The position numbers and the translations under genes are program-made. A stretch of 12,444 nucleotides of DNA from Pseudomonadota bacterium (lineage in GTDB: Bacteria > Pseudomonadota > Alphaproteobacteria > Rhizobiales > Devosiaceae). Below the pieces are notes generated by a model. It made no database searches and was not told the origin of the DNA. It saw nothing but the letters and a program-made list of their open reading frames with translations. Numbering within the stretch: the first letter of the stretch is position 1; each line of letters opens with the position of its first letter. The DNA lies in NCBI GenBank assembly GCA_023437755.1, contig JAEZFJ010000220.1, positions 1 to 12,444 on the forward strand, read 5' to 3'. Positions 1 through 6,654 of this stretch are shown in pieces.

Positions 1-473
1 ATGCGCTGGTGCACGCGCTCAACGAGTACGAGGGTGCGGTGCTGATCATTTCGCACGACCGCCACCTGATCGAGGCGACCTGCGACACGCTGTGGATCGC
101 CGAGAATGGCGGCATCCGCGAGCTGGACGAGGATCTCGACAGCTACCAGCGCAGCATCACCTCCGCCAAGGAAGGCCGCAACGGCGGCGGCAAGGGGGAG
201 CGGAAGCTCAGCAAGCAGGAGGCAGCAGCCCGCCGCCAGGAACTGGCCCCGCTCAAGGCGTCCATTAAGGATGCGGAAACCAAGATCGGCCGTTTGAAGG
301 TGGAAATCGAAAAGATCGAAGCCCAGCTTGCCGACCCCAAGGTCTACAACGGCGCTCCCGAGCGGGTGATTGCGCTGGGCAAGGACAAGGCGCGGTTTGG
401 CGCCGATCTCGAGCAGACCGAAGAACAGTGGCTGGCGCTCAGCGCCGAGCTGGAGAATGCGGAGCGCGCATGA
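1..473 (+). CDS. ABC-F family ATPase, C-terminal part (partial at window start)
   Basis: This is the 3' end of a gene whose start lies before the window; the frame runs from base 3 and stops with TGA at 471-473, giving about 156 residues. It opens just after the expected Walker B region of a second nucleotide-binding domain and shows the H-loop motif ISHDRHLIEAT. It continues with the ABC-F pattern LW...G.I.ELDEDLDSYQRSI. The remaining roughly 100 residues are lysine-, glutamate- and alanine-rich and look like the coiled-coil C-terminal extension seen in YheS/Uup-type ABC-F proteins. Members of this family are soluble ATPases that act at the ribosome and are not transporters. The exact subfamily cannot be told from this fragment; the H-loop and following residues look most like YheS. 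The gene overlaps the downstream cupin gene by 4 bp (ATGA). Confidence 0.88.
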   Translation, partial: ALVHALNEYEGAVLIISHDRHLIEATCDTLWIAENGGIRELDEDLDSYQRSITSAKEGRNGGGKGERKLSKQEAAARRQELAPLKASIKDAETKIGRLKVEIEKIEAQLADPKVYNGAPERVIALGKDKARFGADLEQTEEQWLALSAELENAERA

Positions 474-898
474 GCAAGCTGACCGCCAGGGATGTGATAT
501 TCACCCTCGGGATGCAGCGTCATCCCGAAGGCGGCTGGTATGCGCAGACGTTCGAGGACAGCGCCGGGGCGGATGGGCGCGCACACTCCACGGCAATCTA
601 CTACCTGCTGGATGCAGGTGACCGCTCGCACTGGCACCGGGTGGATTCTGTGGAGGTGTGGCACTGGTATGCCGGAGCGCCCCTGCGCCTGAGGATTTCG
701 GACGGGCGCAGCATCGACGAGCACCGGCTGGGAAGTGATATCGATGCGGGCGAGCGCCCGCAGGTCGTGGTTCCCCGCGAGGCCTGGCAGGCGGCAGAGA
801 GCATCGGCGACTGGACGCTGGTGGGCTGCACGGTGGCGCCGGGGTTCCGATTTTCGGGTTTCCAGCTGGCGGAGCCGGGTTGGCAACCGGGGCCATAG
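470..898 (+). CDS. Cupin_5 (DUF985) family protein
   Basis: This 142-residue protein has the hallmarks of the DUF985/Cupin_5 family: RHPEGGWYAQTF near residues 17-28, TAIYYLL at 41-47, and SHWHRVDSVEVWHWYAG at 53-69. The sequence ends with a GC.VAPGFRFSGFQLA pattern. The fold is a small double-stranded beta-helix; H54, H56 and H65 could line a metal or ligand pocket. The biochemical role of the family is largely unknown, so I give no function. I chose the ATG at 470 because it forms an ATGA overlap with the stop of the ABC-F gene and begins right before the conserved N-terminus. The frame stays open further upstream, but that extension lies inside the ABC-F gene. The protein is probably cytoplasmic, as no signal peptide or membrane segment is seen. 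Confidence 0.85.
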   Translation: MSKLTARDVIFTLGMQRHPEGGWYAQTFEDSAGADGRAHSTAIYYLLDAGDRSHWHRVDSVEVWHWYAGAPLRLRISDGRSIDEHRLGSDIDAGERPQVVVPREAWQAAESIGDWTLVGCTVAPGFRFSGFQLAEPGWQPGP

Positions 899-910
899 CG
901 GCCCGGCTCC
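871..910 (+). terminator. Inverted repeat spanning the cupin stop codon, possible terminator
   Basis: Perfect 9-bp arms, GGAGCCGGG at 871-879 and CCCGGCTCC at 902-910, enclose the cupin stop codon at 896-898. A second, mutually exclusive hairpin uses GGGCC at 890-894 and GGCCC at 900-904. No run of T follows directly, so this is not a classical intrinsic terminator. It could be a weak terminator, an RNA-stabilising 3' end, or chance in GC-rich DNA. A candidate promoter begins 12 bases downstream, which fits a transcription-unit boundary here. Confidence 0.35.
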
Positions 911-922
911 GCCTGAACGGCG

Positions 923-951
923 TTGACAGGTCTTTCACGCTGCCCTTTGCT
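923..951 (+). promoter_or_regulatory. Candidate sigma-70-type promoter for the DUF4344-DUF1697 pair
   Basis: A perfect TTGACA lies at 923-928. Seventeen bases later TTTGCT at 946-951 is a weak -10 match (3 of 6). It sits about 30 bases before the ATG at 981, in the only gap between the cupin gene and the DUF4344 gene. The -35 box is the stronger half of the evidence. No operator is seen. Confidence 0.4.
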
Positions 952-980
952 GGCGGTAATACGCTCAGCCAGATGTGTCC

Positions 981-1814
981 ATGCGCGCCATTTCATTGAA
1001 GGTTCTTGCTGTCGCAGCCGCGATGCTGCTGCTGACGGGCGCCGCGCAGGCGCTGAGCAAGGTCGAGCGCATCGAGCAGCAGCGCTTTGCCAAGAACAAC
1101 AGCCTGTTCGTGCTCTACCATGAAGTCGGACACCTGATCTTCGACCAGCTGGACCTGCCGATCCTCGGCCGGGAAGAGGATGCGGCCGACAACATGGCCA
1201 GCTGGATGCTGCTCAACAAACAGACGCCGCAGGGGAAGGCGGCGCTGGTGGATGCGGCCCGCGGGTGGCAACTGTCTGGGCGCGCGTACAACAGCGGTGG
1301 CTATGAATCCGACTTTTATGCCGCGCACACCCTGGACCGGCAGCGGTCGTTCCAGATCGTGTGCCTGATGGTGGGCAGCGATGTCGGGGCGTTCCGGCCG
1401 ATCGCCAACGAATACCATATCGACCGAAACCGGCAGGACAGCTGCTATTTCGACTGGCAGACGGTGGACCGCAGTCTCAGCGCCCTCCTCGGGGTGGGGC
1501 GAAAAGCCAAGCATGTCGGCACCGAGGTGACGGTGACCTACCACGATGTGGGAGGGCGCCTGAAGGTGGCTGCCGATGCGTTCCGCTCGAGCCGGGTGTT
1601 CGAGCAGGTGGCGGAGGATTTGCGCACACGCTTCAGCCTGCCGAAGCCGGTGGAATTCAACGCCAGGCGCTGCGGAGAGGCCAACGCGTTCTACGAGCCG
1701 GACAATGTGGAAGTGATCTTCTGCTACGAGCTGATGCAGGACTACATGGATCTGTGGCTGACCGACCACCAGGCGGCGGCTGCGGAAAATTCGGGCGGGA
1801 AGAAGCGGAAGTGA
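981..1814 (+). CDS. Exported DUF4344-type putative metallopeptidase
   Basis: This 277-residue protein begins with a probable signal peptide: basic start, hydrophobic residues about 8-19 and an A-x-A-like cleavage region near 22-25. It should therefore act in the periplasm or outside the cell. HEVGH at residues 47-51 is a zincin HExxH motif. It is followed by DLPILGREEDAADNMA (58-73), where E65 or E66 could supply the third zinc ligand, as in DUF4344 proteins. Later parts include a cysteine-containing FQIVCLMVGSD region and two more cysteines near the C-terminus (RRCGEAN, IFCYEL), which may form disulfides. The tail is lysine-rich. I chose ATG 981 over the in-frame GTG at 975 because it starts cleanly before the signal peptide. 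The stop overlaps the next gene by 4 bp. Proteolytic activity is inferred from the motif only; the substrate is unknown. Confidence 0.75.
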   Translation: MRAISLKVLAVAAAMLLLTGAAQALSKVERIEQQRFAKNNSLFVLYHEVGHLIFDQLDLPILGREEDAADNMASWMLLNKQTPQGKAALVDAARGWQLSGRAYNSGGYESDFYAAHTLDRQRSFQIVCLMVGSDVGAFRPIANEYHIDRNRQDSCYFDWQTVDRSLSALLGVGRKAKHVGTEVTVTYHDVGGRLKVAADAFRSSRVFEQVAEDLRTRFSLPKPVEFNARRCGEANAFYEPDNVEVIFCYELMQDYMDLWLTDHQAAAAENSGGKKRK

Positions 1815-2323
1815 CGCGGCGGCTGGTGGCCCTGCTGCGAGGCGTGAATGTCGGCGGCGTCAAAGTGCCCATGGCGGACCTCAAACGCATCTGCATCGAG
1901 GCAGGGTTCGAGGACGTCGCAACCTACGTCAACAGCGGCAACGCGGTGTTTTCAACCGACAGCAGCGAGGCCGAGGTGAAGGCGGAACTGGAGCGGCGGC
2001 TGGCGGCTTCCGTGGGGCGGCCGATCCCCGTGCTGGTGCGCGACAGCGCGGAAATGGCCGCGGTGCTCGCGGGCAACCCGTGGCCGGACCGAGAAGGCAA
2101 ATATACGGTCGCGATCTTTCTCGACGAGCCGCCGGTGAAGGACGCTCTCGCCACCATCAAGAACAAGGCTGCGGACGAAGAGGTCGTGCTGGGAAAACGC
2201 GAGATCTATGTCTGGTACGGGTCGGGCATGGGGCGCTCGAAACTAGCCATTCCGGCGGCCAGGAACGGGACGGCGCGCAACATGAACAGCGTCCGCAAGC
2301 TGGCGGAGATGACGGCTAGCTGA
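1811..2323 (+). CDS. DUF1697 family protein
   Basis: This 170-residue protein shows the family hallmark at its N-terminus: RLVALLRGVNVGG, then KVPMADLK, then ATYVNSGNAVF near residues 37-47. Near the C-terminus GSGMGRSKLA and RN..SV.KLAEM are also typical. DUF1697 proteins are small, cytoplasmic and of unknown function, so none is assigned. The start is a GTG at 1811 that overlaps the DUF4344 stop (GTGA). It is chosen because the conserved LLRGVNVGG motif begins a few residues later; the frame is open much further upstream but only inside the preceding gene. The gene is probably translationally coupled to the preceding one. Its stop overlaps the stop of the converging yitT gene by 8 bp. Confidence 0.85.
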   Translation: MTRRLVALLRGVNVGGVKVPMADLKRICIEAGFEDVATYVNSGNAVFSTDSSEAEVKAELERRLAASVGRPIPVLVRDSAEMAAVLAGNPWPDREGKYTVAIFLDEPPVKDALATIKNKAADEEVVLGKREIYVWYGSGMGRSKLAIPAARNGTARNMNSVRKLAEMTAS

Positions 2324-2933
2324 AGCCGATATAGCGGCCCGGCCGGTGGTTCAGACCGATGATGAGGTTGAGCATCACGGCGCCGAGGATCGAGTAGACC
2401 ACGCGGTCGACCGGCAGCACGAAGAAGGCGAACACCAGGATGACCGCATCGACGCCGAGCTGGAACCAGCCAGCGCGGATGCCGAAATTGTCCTGCAGGT
2501 AGAGCGCCAGGATGTTGATGCCGCCAACGCTGGCCTTGTGCCGGAACAGCGACAGCATGCCGAGGCCCATCAGCCCGCCGCCGACCAGCGCGGCGAACAG
2601 CGGCTCGACGCCGGAGATATCGAGCCAGAGGGGGAACTGCGCCGTGAACAGCGACACCAGGGCCACACAGGCGAAGGTCTTGATGGCAAAGGGCCAGCCC
2701 ATGCGCAGGATGGCGAGGACATAGAACGGCAGGTTGATCAGGAAGAACAGCCAGCCGAAGGGGATGCCGGTGACGTATTGGAGCAGCAGCGCCAAGCCGG
2801 CGGAACTGCCGGTGGTCAGCGTCACTTCGGCGTAGAAGACGATGCCGAGCGCCACCAGGGTGGTGCCGGTCAGCATGGCGAAGAGGTCTTCGTGAAGCTT
2901 GTGACGGCTGGGCGCCGAGAGGTCCGGCGTCAT
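2316..2933 (-). CDS. YitT family integral membrane protein
   Basis: This 205-residue protein is strongly hydrophobic, with membrane segments at about residues 17-36, 44-56, 60-77, 83-99, 111-130 and a long stretch from 155 to 193 that could hold two. Motifs such as TTGSSAGLALLLQY, KASVGGINILALYLQD and a G..LN.IIGLNHR-like end fit the YitT/YczE group. The cytoplasmic C-terminal DUF2179 domain of the longer Bacillus-type members is absent. It acts in the inner membrane; a transporter role is often suggested for the family but the substrate is not established. The ATG at 2933 overlaps the holC stop by 4 bp, so it is the last gene of the pepA-GNAT-holC-yitT unit and probably coupled to holC. Confidence 0.82.
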   Translation of the reverse strand: MTPDLSAPSRHKLHEDLFAMLTGTTLVALGIVFYAEVTLTTGSSAGLALLLQYVTGIPFGWLFFLINLPFYVLAILRMGWPFAIKTFACVALVSLFTAQFPLWLDISGVEPLFAALVGGGLMGLGMLSLFRHKASVGGINILALYLQDNFGIRAGWFQLGVDAVILVFAFFVLPVDRVVYSILGAVMLNLIIGLNHRPGRYIGFS

Positions 2934-3376
2934 GCCTTCTTGACCCAGCGTCCGTCGGGTTCCTGCTGCCAGTAGGTCACGGTGTTGCCGTCGCGCAGGC
3001 GACGCCAGGCATCGCGCGCTTCGGCGACAGCGTCGGGATCGTGGCCGGAGAACATGTAGACGATGCGCTCATAGCCGTCCGCCGATTGGGGCACGGCGCG
3101 ATCGACGAAGAAGCGGACGGCCGCGCCATTGGGGTTTTCGGGGCCGGTGGTGAGCAGGATCGGCTGGTGCGGATCGGTGTCCTCGCCGGCGATGGCGTGG
3201 GGGAGGAAGCTGTCGTCCCGCCAGGTCCAGAGGTGGGAATCGAGCGCCTCGGCGCGCTCGGTGGAGCCGACCTCCACCACAGCGCGCCAGCCGCGTTCGA
3301 GGGTCTTTTCCAGCAGTTGGGGAATCACCGCTTCGAGGGGCTTGGCTTCGAGGTGGTAGAACAGGACGTCGGGCAT
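2930..3376 (-). CDS. holC: DNA polymerase III subunit chi
   Basis: This 148-residue protein matches HolC in length (147 in E. coli) and layout. It begins with VLFYHLEAKPLEAV, followed by a helix ending LLEKTLERGWRAVV (21-34). It then has the characteristic LWTWRDDSFLPH at 49-60, a P.LLTTG.ENPNGAAVRFFVD stretch around 72-92, and an ERIVYMFSG strand near 103-111. Chi binds psi and single-stranded-DNA-binding protein, linking the clamp loader to the lagging strand. No psi gene is in view. I chose ATG 3376 because the conserved N-terminus starts there and it lies 19 bp after the GNAT stop; an in-frame ATG at 3442 would overlap the GNAT gene. The neighbourhood of pepA and holC is common in alphaproteobacteria. 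Confidence 0.87.
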   Translation of the reverse strand: MPDVLFYHLEAKPLEAVIPQLLEKTLERGWRAVVEVGSTERAEALDSHLWTWRDDSFLPHAIAGEDTDPHQPILLTTGPENPNGAAVRFFVDRAVPQSADGYERIVYMFSGHDPDAVAEARDAWRRLRDGNTVTYWQQEPDGRWVKKA

Positions 3377-3395
3377 GGCGAGACCGTATCCGGTT

Positions 3396-3929
3396 TCAGA
3401 GGGGCCCGCGAGGGGGCTGGTCGGGGGCAAGCCCGGTTGCAAGCAGGGCCATGCAGTGGACGTCCACCAACTGGTCCTCGAGGCGGGCGCCGAGGCGCTT
3501 GATGCCTTCGTGGCGGAAGCCGAGCTGCTCGTACAGGCGGATGGCGTTGAGGTTGGTGGCGTAGACTTCGAGCTCGACGCGCCTGAAGCCTGCCTGCCAG
3601 GCGCGTTCGATCGCGTCCATCATCAGCCGGCGGCCGATGCCGCGGCCGCGGTGGGAGGCGATGATGCCGATGCCGAGCACGCCGACATGGTCGAACACCC
3701 GCTTCTGGCGGACGATGTCGCACCAGCCAACGAGGTGGTCACCATCGAGAGCGACCACGTGCGGGTTGCCGGACTCGATGTTCTCGGCAACGAAGGACGC
3801 CGTTCCGGGGATCGGCGGCCCCTGCTCCCAGGTGAAGTAGCGGCGTTCGCGCGCCACCGCATCGAGCGCCGTCCAGTAGGCGGGGATGTCGCCGTGCTGG
3901 ATCGGCCGGATGAATGACGCGCTGCTCAT
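3396..3929 (-). CDS. GNAT family N-acetyltransferase
   Basis: This 177-residue protein has one GNAT domain. The acetyl-CoA pyrophosphate loop is visible as SHRGRGIGRRLM at residues 92-103 (R/Q-x-x-G-x-G pattern). It follows a V.GVLGIGI beta-4 strand and is followed by RRVELEVYATNLNAIRLYEQLGF (116-138), the usual motif B region with its asparagine and tyrosine. It transfers an acetyl group from acetyl-CoA to an amine; the acceptor cannot be told. The layout resembles many small-molecule acetyltransferases, and a RimI-like role is not indicated. The C-terminal tail after about residue 165 is proline-rich and poorly conserved-looking. The gene lies 12 bp after pepA and 19 bp before holC, so it is very likely co-transcribed with both. 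Confidence 0.85.
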   Translation of the reverse strand: MSSASFIRPIQHGDIPAYWTALDAVARERRYFTWEQGPPIPGTASFVAENIESGNPHVVALDGDHLVGWCDIVRQKRVFDHVGVLGIGIIASHRGRGIGRRLMMDAIERAWQAGFRRVELEVYATNLNAIRLYEQLGFRHEGIKRLGARLEDQLVDVHCMALLATGLAPDQPPRGPL

Positions 3930-3941
3930 CGCCGCTCCCCG

Positions 3942-5423
3942 CTACTTCTCGTAGTGATCGCGCACGAGGCGGTCGAGCAACGCCACGCCGAAGCCGGAGG
4001 CCCAGGTGGCATTGGTTTCGGTGGGGGAGCCGCCGAAGGCGGTGCCGGCGATATCGAGGTGCGCCCAAGGCACGCCGTTGACGAAGCGCTGGAGGAACTG
4101 GGCGGCGGTTATGGAGCCGCCGGGGCGGCCGCCGGAGTTCTTGATGTCGGCGAAGCGGGATTCGATCAGCTTGTCGTAGCCGGGGGAGAGCGGCATCCGC
4201 CAAAGCTTCTCGTTGCTGGCGAGGCCGGACTGGAGCAGTTGATCGGCGAGTTCGTCGCTGTTGCTGAACAGGCCTGCGTGCTCATGGCCAAGGGCCACCA
4301 TGATGGCGCCGGTCAGGGTTGCCAGGTTGACCATGAAGCGGGGCCTGAAGCGGTCCTGTGTGTACCAGAGGGCGTCGGCCAGAACCAGCCGGCCTTCGGC
4401 ATCGGTGTTGACCACCTCGATTGTGGTTCCGCTCATCGCCTTGAGGATGTCGCCGGGGCGCATTGCGCGGCCCGATGGCATGTTCTCGACGATGCCGATG
4501 ACACCGACAGCGTTCACCGGAGCCTTGCGGCTCGCGAGCGCCAGCATGAGACCGGTCACGGCGGCGGCACCGCCCATGTCGCCCTTCATGTCTTCCATGT
4601 TGGCAGCCGGCTTGATGGAGATGCCGCCGGTGTCGAAGACCACGCCCTTGCCGACAAAGGCGAGGGGTGCATCACCGGCCTTGCCGCCGCGCCACTGCAT
4701 GACGACGAGGCGCGCCGGCCGGTCGGAGCCCTGTGCCACCGCCTAGAGGGCGTTCATGCCCAGCCCGGCGAGAGCCTCGGGCTCAAGGATTTCCACATCG
4801 ACGCCCTGCTCGCGCAATTGGGCGGCACGGGCCGCGAACTCCACCGGGCCAAGATGATTGGGGGGCTCGTGGACTAGCTCGCGCGCGAGCAGCGCTCCGT
4901 CCACGGAAGCGAAGCGATCGGCCATGGCGGCACGGACCGCGTCGGGTTCGGCAACGCGGAGCGTGACCTGCAGCGTCGCGGGCGGATCGTCCGGCCGGGT
5001 CGAGCGATAACGATCGAAGCGGTAGTGGCGGAGTCGGAGGCCGGCGGCGAGTTCTGCGACGGCCGCCGGGCTGGCGCCGGGCTCGTCGATGACGACGTCT
5101 ACCGATTCGACGCGGGTGCCCACCAGCTTGGAGAGCAGCGAACCGCCTCGATCCGTCCAGGCGGTCAGCGGGGAATCACCGCCGGCGCGGCCGCTGCCGA
5201 GCACCAGGAGCCGCCCCCTGCCCTGCCCCAGGAGGTCGAGCATCTGGCCTTGCCGGCCGCGAAAGGCAGCGGCGGTCGTGATGGTCTGCCAATCGAGGCC
5301 CGTTGCCTGCCAGATGGCAGCACCGGCGCCGGCGGGAGCAGCACCCTCGGCGGCATAGATGACAGTGGCGGCGGCCGCGGCGCTTCCGAGCGCGGCGACT
5401 TCGATAACGAGAGTATGGGACAT
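3942..5423 (-). pseudogene. pepA: Leucyl aminopeptidase (M17), interrupted by an in-frame amber codon
   Basis: The frame from ATG 5423 to 3942 would encode 493 residues, close to the usual 480-503 of cytosolic M17 aminopeptidases, but codon 227 is TAG (4743-4745). Before it lies the N-terminal domain, including a LVHEPPNHLGPVEFA segment. After it comes the whole catalytic domain with FVGKGVVFDTGGISIKP and the signature NTDAEGRL. Counting the amber as one residue, K259, D264, K271, D282, D341, E343 and R345 correspond to E. coli K270, D275, K282, D293, D352, E354 and R356 with a constant shift of 11. Nothing is therefore inserted or deleted. The family usually has a leucine-like residue at the stop position (GM.ALL.V.QGS), so a TTG-to-TAG change explains it. 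The two halves are 4743-5423 and 3942-4742. It may be a real nonsense mutation, a read error, or be rescued by reinitiation or suppression. Upstream in-frame starts would overlap lptF and look non-coding. Confidence 0.85.
4743..4745 (-). other. In-frame amber stop (TAG) inside pepA
   Basis: On the minus strand the reading is GMNAL, TAG, AVAQGS. Both flanks match the family without a gap and the frame does not shift. A GTG codon at 4737-4739 begins 3 bases after the stop, preceded by a weak TAGG, and could act as a restart site for the catalytic half. Confidence 0.9.
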
Positions 5424-5450
5424 GAAGGACCTGAAGACGTAAACGGCCGC

Positions 5451-5479
5451 ACGATTGGCCCTGCGAGGCGGCGCGTCAA
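5451..5479 (-). promoter_or_regulatory. Candidate promoter for the pepA-GNAT-holC-yitT unit
   Basis: On the minus strand TTGACG (5474-5479) is followed after 17 bases by AATCGT (5451-5456). The -35 matches 5 of 6 and the -10 only 3 of 6. The -10 lies about 27 bases before the pepA ATG, a sensible distance. The whole divergent gap, 5424-5586, is 163 bp and must carry the signals for both pepA and lptF. I found no convincing promoter for lptF and no clear operator. Confidence 0.3.
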
Positions 5480-5586
5480 TCCCGCAACAGCGCCGCCGAA
5501 AGCCGATCGGTGGTGCCGGCAGCGCTTGCCTGCCCCACAAAACTCTCCCATGGTCCGCCCAATCCTGCGGAGTGTGCACCGACAGC

Positions 5587-6654
5587 ATGAAGCGGCTGAC
5601 TTCCTATCTGGCACGCCTGTTCGCTGCGGACGCGATCATCCTGTTCGGGATCGTCTGCTTCCTGCTGTGGCTGGTGAACTGCCTCAGAGCCTTCGACGTC
5701 GTGTCGGTGAAAGGACAAGGCGTCCAGACCCTGGCCGTGCAGGCGCTGCTCACCATGCCGCCGCTCGCCATCGCCTTCTTCTATGTGTGTGTGGGCATCG
5801 GGCTGTCGCGAGCCCTGCTGGCGCTGCAGGCAAGCCATGAGCTCCACATCGTGCACACGAGCCACGGGCTGCCGTCGCTGTGGCGGGCAGCAGGCGTGAT
5901 CGGCGCTGCAGGAATCGTGATCGTTCTGCTGCTCGCCAACTTCGTCGAGCCCTATTCCAATCGGCGGTTGAACATCTTGAATGCTTCCGTTGCAGCGGAC
6001 CTGGTGAGTTCGACGCTGAAACCCAACCGCTTTACCCAGGTGACACCGGGCGTGGTGCTGCTGATCGGTGGACGCTCCGGGAGCGGGGAGATCCAGGAGT
6101 TCTTTGCGGACGATCGCCGCACCCCGGAGACCCGCCGCACCTACATCGCAGAATCAGCCCGCGTCGCGAGCGACGGTGAGCGTTACGTGATCGAACTGCG
6201 CGATGGCCGCCTGGAGTATACCGAGGCCGACGGCCGCTTCTCCGAGATCGCGTTCGCTCGCTACGACATCGACGTGGAAAACCTGTCGCAGCCGCTCGCG
6301 GCGGTGAATCCGATGATGGAGCGCGACAGCCTGGACCTGGTGCGCGAAGCCCTGGCGACAGGTTGGGCGCCCGACGTGGTGATGCTGCTCGCCAACAGGG
6401 CCTCGGAAGGGCTGCGCGTGGCCGGCATGGTGCTGGTGGTGTTGGCGATATCGGCTTTTCCGAGTGGCCGACGCCAGCGAATTCCGGTGCCCATGGAGGC
6501 GCTCGTGCTGCTGATCGCTTTCGGTGAACGGGGACTCAGCGCCTATAGCCCGGCCGGCACGGCAACGGGGGCGCTGGTGATGCTGGTTTTGGGGGGCGCC
6601 GCGCTTCTGTGGCGCGCACGGCCGCGACGCGTACCGATGGCGGTGCCGTCATGA
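5587..6654 (+). CDS. lptF: LPS export ABC transporter permease LptF
   Basis: This 355-residue protein has the LptF/LptG (YjgP/YjgQ) layout: three N-terminal membrane segments at about 13-32, 52-75 and 101-120. A periplasmic beta-jellyroll follows at about 121-265, then three C-terminal segments at about 275-292, 300-316 and 327-343. With LptG and the ATPase LptB (not in this window) it lifts lipopolysaccharide from the inner membrane toward the LptC/LptA bridge. The cytoplasmic coupling-helix region reads HELHIVHTSHGLPS (84-97); E85 corresponds to the conserved glutamate of this helix. Proximity to lptG, with which it overlaps by 4 bp, and its place as first gene separate it from lptG. ATG 5587 is chosen because the conserved amphipathic start MKRLTSYLARLF begins there; an in-frame GTG at 5572 is possible. 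A GGAG at 5569-5572 is rather far upstream. Confidence 0.88.
   Translation: MKRLTSYLARLFAADAIILFGIVCFLLWLVNCLRAFDVVSVKGQGVQTLAVQALLTMPPLAIAFFYVCVGIGLSRALLALQASHELHIVHTSHGLPSLWRAAGVIGAAGIVIVLLLANFVEPYSNRRLNILNASVAADLVSSTLKPNRFTQVTPGVVLLIGGRSGSGEIQEFFADDRRTPETRRTYIAESARVASDGERYVIELRDGRLEYTEADGRFSEIAFARYDIDVENLSQPLAAVNPMMERDSLDLVREALATGWAPDVVMLLANRASEGLRVAGMVLVVLAISAFPSGRRQRIPVPMEALVLLIAFGERGLSAYSPAGTATGALVMLVLGGAALLWRARPRRVPMAVPS

Noticed and set aside
2346..2975. A 209-codon plus-strand frame opposite yitT, rich in Q, E, D, H and G
   Set aside because: The composition is what the reverse complement of a membrane-protein gene gives, and the YitT match on the minus strand is clear.
4743..4745. 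Pyrrolysine or selenocysteine decoding of the pepA stop
   Set aside because: TAG as pyrrolysine is not expected in this group, the position is a leucine in relatives, and selenocysteine uses TGA.
3954..4877. A 307-codon plus-strand frame crossing the pepA amber site
   Set aside because: It is antisense to conserved pepA catalytic motifs and shows no recognisable domain. It does not explain the TAG.
5526..5554. TTGCCT and CATGGT as an lptF promoter
   Set aside because: The match is only 4 of 6 and 3 of 6, no better than chance in a gap of this size.
5424..5588. Upstream in-frame extension of the pepA N-terminal half to an ATG at 5588
   Set aside because: The added 55 residues are arginine-rich, unlike any M17 N-terminus, and they overlap the lptF start. 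ATG 5423 fits the family length.
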